Assembly (NCBI GenBank): GCA_003453455.1
Contig: DMLG01000114.1
Location: 1 to 8,967, forward strand
DNA length: 8,967 nt
Source of the DNA: Clostridiales bacterium
GTDB taxonomy: Bacteria > Bacillota > Clostridia > UBA1381
Reading direction: 5' to 3'
A program made the position numbers and the translations under genes. Position 1 is the stretch's first letter. Each line of letters opens with the position of its first letter. Positions 6,651-8,967 of this stretch are shown piece after piece. The notes under the pieces were generated by a model. That model was not told the origin of the DNA. It saw nothing but the letters and a program-made list of their open reading frames with translations, and did not search any database.

Positions 6651-7175
6651 TCAGTTCCACAAATCCTTTTTGCCCGTAGATACTGCAAACGCCCCGCTCG
6701 TTTCGGCTGATTTTACATCTTCCGCAGTTTCAATGAGGCCACCTGCTATAATCGGGACATCAATTTCCGATTTCAGCCGCTCTATAACCCTTACAACAAT
6801 CCCCGGCATAATCTCAATCATATCGGCTTTTGAGCTTTTTATGCCCTCAACAGTTGCCGATACAGATTTTGAATCAATGATAAAAAACCGTTGTACTGCT
6901 TTTAATCCTGCATCTTTTACAAGCTTTATCATAGACGCTTTTGTGCTTATGATCCCGTCAAGTCCCAGCTTTTTCAAAAATTCAATTCCGCTTTTGTCTC
7001 TGCCTATGCCTGATGCAAGGTCAATATGTACGAAAAGATTCTTTCCAAAACTATGTGCTTTTTCGATACGTTCCGATATGTTTGCAATATCAGGTGCTAA
7101 GTCGAAAATAATCCTGACATCGGATTTTACAGCTTTTTCAAAATCTTCTTGGGTTCTTACTGCGGCGATTACCAT
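6651..7175 (-). CDS. glpP: Glycerol-3-phosphate-responsive antiterminator GlpP
   Basis: The 174-residue protein belongs to the GlpP family, a TIM-barrel-like RNA-binding antiterminator. In Bacillus subtilis it binds G3P and lets RNA polymerase read through a terminator in the leader of glp mRNA. Family-like segments are HIDLASGIGRD (50-60), GIISTK (74-79), QRFFIIDS (95-102), DMIEIMPGI (118-126) and the phosphate-binding-type loop IIAGGLI (142-148). It is slightly shorter than the Bacillus protein. The ATG follows the DUF1667 stop by 1 nt, and its AGGAGG (7184-7189) lies within the last codons of that gene. Being inside the operon, it probably controls its own expression with the G3P oxidation genes. 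The leader terminator it would act on must lie upstream, beyond the right edge. Confidence 0.93.
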   Translation of the reverse strand: MVIAAVRTQEDFEKAVKSDVRIIFDLAPDIANISERIEKAHSFGKNLFVHIDLASGIGRDKSGIEFLKKLGLDGIISTKASMIKLVKDAGLKAVQRFFIIDSKSVSATVEGIKSSKADMIEIMPGIVVRVIERLKSEIDVPIIAGGLIETAEDVKSAETSGAFAVSTGKKDLWN

Positions 7176-7176
7176 T

Positions 7177-7518
7177 TTATTTTCCTCCTGTTGCTATGAT
7201 GTTACTTCCAAATACATCTTTGATTATAACATCACCTGCTGAAATTGGCAAGTCGGGGGCGGTATTATTTATAATTTTCATGCACTCAAAGATTTTGTCC
7301 TTTGGAATTGGCTTGTCGGTTTTTACGGGAATTACCGAGCCGTCAGCGCACCTTACCGTTGATGTAATAGTTCTGACAGGGCTTATACACTCGTTTTTTG
7401 CATATTCTGCACCTCTTTTACAAGTGTTTCCGCTTATTTCTTTTACTTCCCCATTTTCTATTTCAACATCAATACTGCAACCCATAGGGCATACTATACA
7501 GGTAAGATTTCTTTTCAT
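7177..7518 (-). CDS. DUF1667 protein, small cysteine-motif subunit of the G3P dehydrogenase set
   Basis: The 113-residue protein begins with a CxxCPxGC motif (Cys7, Cys10, Cys14) and has a further Cys33 in NTCKRG, a four-cysteine pattern able to bind a metal or iron-sulphur centre. A second segment (about 47-113) contains the DUF1667-type SPVRTITSTV motif. The ATG overlaps the stop of the upstream flavoprotein gene by 4 bp (ATGA), so translation is coupled and the products may form a complex. In clostridia this gene regularly follows the GlpA-like and GlpB-like genes. It is probably an accessory or electron-transfer subunit, perhaps replacing GlpC, but its biochemical role is not established. 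Confidence 0.9.
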   Translation of the reverse strand: MKRNLTCIVCPMGCSIDVEIENGEVKEISGNTCKRGAEYAKNECISPVRTITSTVRCADGSVIPVKTDKPIPKDKIFECMKIINNTAPDLPISAGDVIIKDVFGSNIIATGGK

Positions 7519-8759
7519 TTTACCATCTCCAATTCCATAAACAGTTTTTTTGAGCCGCTTATTTGTTCCTTTTTTAAGGTTATACTCTCCATCTCGCCGG
7601 GCGCAACCTTAGGGCGCCGTTTCGTGAATACAACCTCGCCCTTTTCATTTTTCACATTTACTTTAACATTATAGAACACATCGGACACCCTGAAATAAAC
7701 AGTAATATCCTTTTCCTCAGTTATAACCTGCGGTACGCTGTAACGCACCTTTCCGTCAGTCTTTATGGGTATATTAACGCCATTTTTTATACTTCCATTT
7801 ATATACTCTGAGGCGCTTTTTCCTGCAATTTCTGCCTCATCTGAGACAAAATCAACCAAATCATGCACATGAAGTACATTTCCGCAGGCAAATATTCCGC
7901 TTATATTTGTTTGCCTGTTCTGGTCAACAACTGCACCGCTTGTAACCTTTGAAAGCTCTATTTTTGCAGTTTTTGAAAGTTCATTTTCCGGTATCAATCC
8001 GACTGATAATAAAAGTGTGTCGCAGGGAATATATTCTGCCGTTTCCGTTATGGGTTTTCTGTTTTCGTCAACCTTTGCAATGGTTACACCTTCAAGCCTT
8101 TCCTTTCCGTGAATTTTGGTTACTGTATGGCTTAATTTAAGTGGTATATTAAAATCGTTAAGACATTGCTCAATGTTTCTTGCAAGACCTCCGGAATATG
8201 GCATAAGCTCACAAACCGCGTGCACCTTAGCTCCCTCTAATGTCATTCTGCGCGCCATAATAAGCCCAATATCGCCTGAGCCTAAAATTACGACATTTTT
8301 CCCCGGCATATAGCCCTTAATATTTACAAATTTCTGTGCCGTTCCAGCTGTGTAAATCCCTGCCGGGCGTGTTCCTGCGATGTTTAATGCACCCCTTGGT
8401 CTTTCGCGGCAGCCCATAGCAAGGATTATTGCCTTTGCCTTGATTTGAAATATTCCGTCCTCGGTATTTGTTGCGGTTATGACCTTATCCTCTGTTATAT
8501 CAAGCACCATTGTACCTAATTTATACGGAATTTTGCGCTCAAAAACCATCTTTTCATATCTTGCGGCATATTCAGGACCTGTCAGTTCCTCACCAAATTT
8601 ATGAAGCCCGAAGCCGTTGTGAATACACTGATTTAAAATACCTCCGAGTTTATTGTCCCTCTCAAGTATAAGAAGATCGCTTACGCCCGCTTCTTTAGCG
8701 GCTATAGCGGCGGCAAGTCCCGCGGGTCCGCCTCCGATTATTACTAAATCTTTGTCCAT
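7515..8759 (-). CDS. FAD-dependent NAD(P)-type oxidoreductase, GlpB-like subunit of anaerobic G3P oxidation
   Basis: The 414-residue flavoprotein has an N-terminal FAD-binding Rossmann motif GGGPAG (9-14) with Glu33 at the end of the second strand, a second nucleotide-binding motif GSGDIG (160-165) for NAD(P)H, and the FAD-contacting segment GIFACGN (288-294). The order matches pyridine nucleotide-disulphide oxidoreductases, but I see no CxxxxC redox disulphide in the N-terminal domain. A C-terminal extension of about 80 residues (340-414) looks like a beta-rich domain. It sits between a GlpA-like gene and a DUF1667 gene, so it is probably one subunit of a clostridial G3P dehydrogenase or related flavin complex. 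The ATG at 8757-8759 has GGGG a few bases upstream, a modest ribosome binding site. The electron acceptor is not evident. Confidence 0.9.
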   Translation of the reverse strand: MDKDLVIIGGGPAGLAAAIAAKEAGVSDLLILERDNKLGGILNQCIHNGFGLHKFGEELTGPEYAARYEKMVFERKIPYKLGTMVLDITEDKVITATNTEDGIFQIKAKAIILAMGCRERPRGALNIAGTRPAGIYTAGTAQKFVNIKGYMPGKNVVILGSGDIGLIMARRMTLEGAKVHAVCELMPYSGGLARNIEQCLNDFNIPLKLSHTVTKIHGKERLEGVTIAKVDENRKPITETAEYIPCDTLLLSVGLIPENELSKTAKIELSKVTSGAVVDQNRQTNISGIFACGNVLHVHDLVDFVSDEAEIAGKSASEYINGSIKNGVNIPIKTDGKVRYSVPQVITEEKDITVYFRVSDVFYNVKVNVKNEKGEVVFTKRRPKVAPGEMESITLKKEQISGSKKLFMELEMVK

Positions 8760-8830
8760 ATTTTTACCCCATTTATTCAGGTTATCAGTAATACGGCTGC
8801 CTATCTTTCCAAAGCAGCTTTATGCAAATT

Positions 8831-8967
8831 CTACAATTCCTTGATCTTTCCTACGATGAACTCGGAGCCTTTGTTATTCTTTGTAATCTCCGCCTCGTCT
8901 ACTCCAAGTTCCCTGGCAAGTATCTCAACAGTCTTCGGAGAGCAAAAGCCTGCCTGACATCTTCCCA
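8831..8967 (-). CDS. GlpA-like NAD(P)/FAD-dependent oxidoreductase, C-terminal end only
   Basis: Only the last 45 codons are in the window, ending at TAG (8831-8833); the rest lies beyond the right edge. The segment contains GRCQAGFCSPKTVEILAREL, which matches the C-terminal BFD-like [2Fe-2S] domain of GlpA-type G3P dehydrogenases. The CX4C pair (CQAGFC) would supply two of the four cluster cysteines. It ends GKIKEL, a natural-looking terminus, so the stop is not a truncation. It is followed after 71 bp by the FAD oxidoreductase gene, in the order usual for clostridial glp operons. The product probably oxidises glycerol 3-phosphate to dihydroxyacetone phosphate with an FAD cofactor; that activity is inferred from family and context. 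Confidence 0.85.
   Translation of the reverse strand, partial: GRCQAGFCSPKTVEILARELGVDEAEITKNNKGSEFIVGKIKEL

Noticed and set aside
6670..7242. A 190-codon plus-strand frame antisense to glpP
   Set aside because: It lies opposite a well-supported gene, has no recognisable domain or ribosome binding site, and looks like a shadow of glpP codon usage.
7196..7540. A 114-codon plus-strand frame opposite the DUF1667 gene
   Set aside because: It is antisense to a recognised gene, its sequence has no family motif, and its length is explained by the composition of the opposite strand.
8796..8818. Inverted repeat GCTGC...GCAGC between the GlpA-like and FAD oxidoreductase genes
   Set aside because: The stem is only 5 bp with a 13-nt loop and has no T-run after it, so it is not a convincing terminator. 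The genes are otherwise in operon-like order.

Overview
The window looks like chromosomal DNA of a low-GC, anaerobic, Gram-positive bacterium (Firmicutes, most likely class Clostridia). The reasons are the AT-rich base composition, strong AGGAGG-type ribosome binding sites, the clostridial anaerobic glycerol-3-phosphate (G3P) oxidation gene set followed by the antiterminator gene glpP, and a CcpA-type cre-like site. I cannot name a genus from the sequence alone.

All convincing genes lie on the minus strand, so transcription runs from high to low coordinates. At the right edge is the end of a GlpA-like dehydrogenase (8831 to beyond 8967). It is followed by a GlpB-like FAD/NAD oxidoreductase (7515-8759), a small four-cysteine DUF1667 protein (7177-7518), glpP (6651-7175) and two consecutive HAD-IIA phosphatases (5836-6639 and 5043-5831). 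Spacing in this block is 71 bp, then a 4-bp overlap, then 1, 11 and 4 bp, so it reads as one glycerol-phosphate operon. It would oxidise G3P, sense G3P through GlpP, and perhaps dephosphorylate G3P or related phosphates.

A gap of about 240 bp (4799-5042) separates the two blocks. It holds a weak terminator-like hairpin, an extended -10 promoter and two palindromes. The second block follows: an alpha-D-phosphohexomutase (3164-4798), an orphan NarL-type response regulator (2454-3128), a xylose-isomerase-like TIM-barrel protein (1600-2403) and a cysteine-rich cytoplasmic GH43 glycosidase (508-1533). It ends in a good intrinsic terminator at 443-469. Gaps of 35, 50 and 66 bp suggest a shared transcript. 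A cre-like site lies just upstream of the GH43 gene. The block fits intracellular breakdown of a pentose-containing or similar glycoside and interconversion of hexose phosphates.

The left end (1 to about 420) is a decayed IS256-family transposase on the minus strand. It is frameshifted and has lost the catalytic aspartate region.

I see no CRISPR array, RNA gene, defence system or clearly new system here. The most interesting points are the paired HAD phosphatases in a G3P operon, the kinase-less response regulator inside a carbohydrate operon, the unusual cysteine content of the GH43 protein, and the regulatory sites around the phosphohexomutase and GH43 genes.
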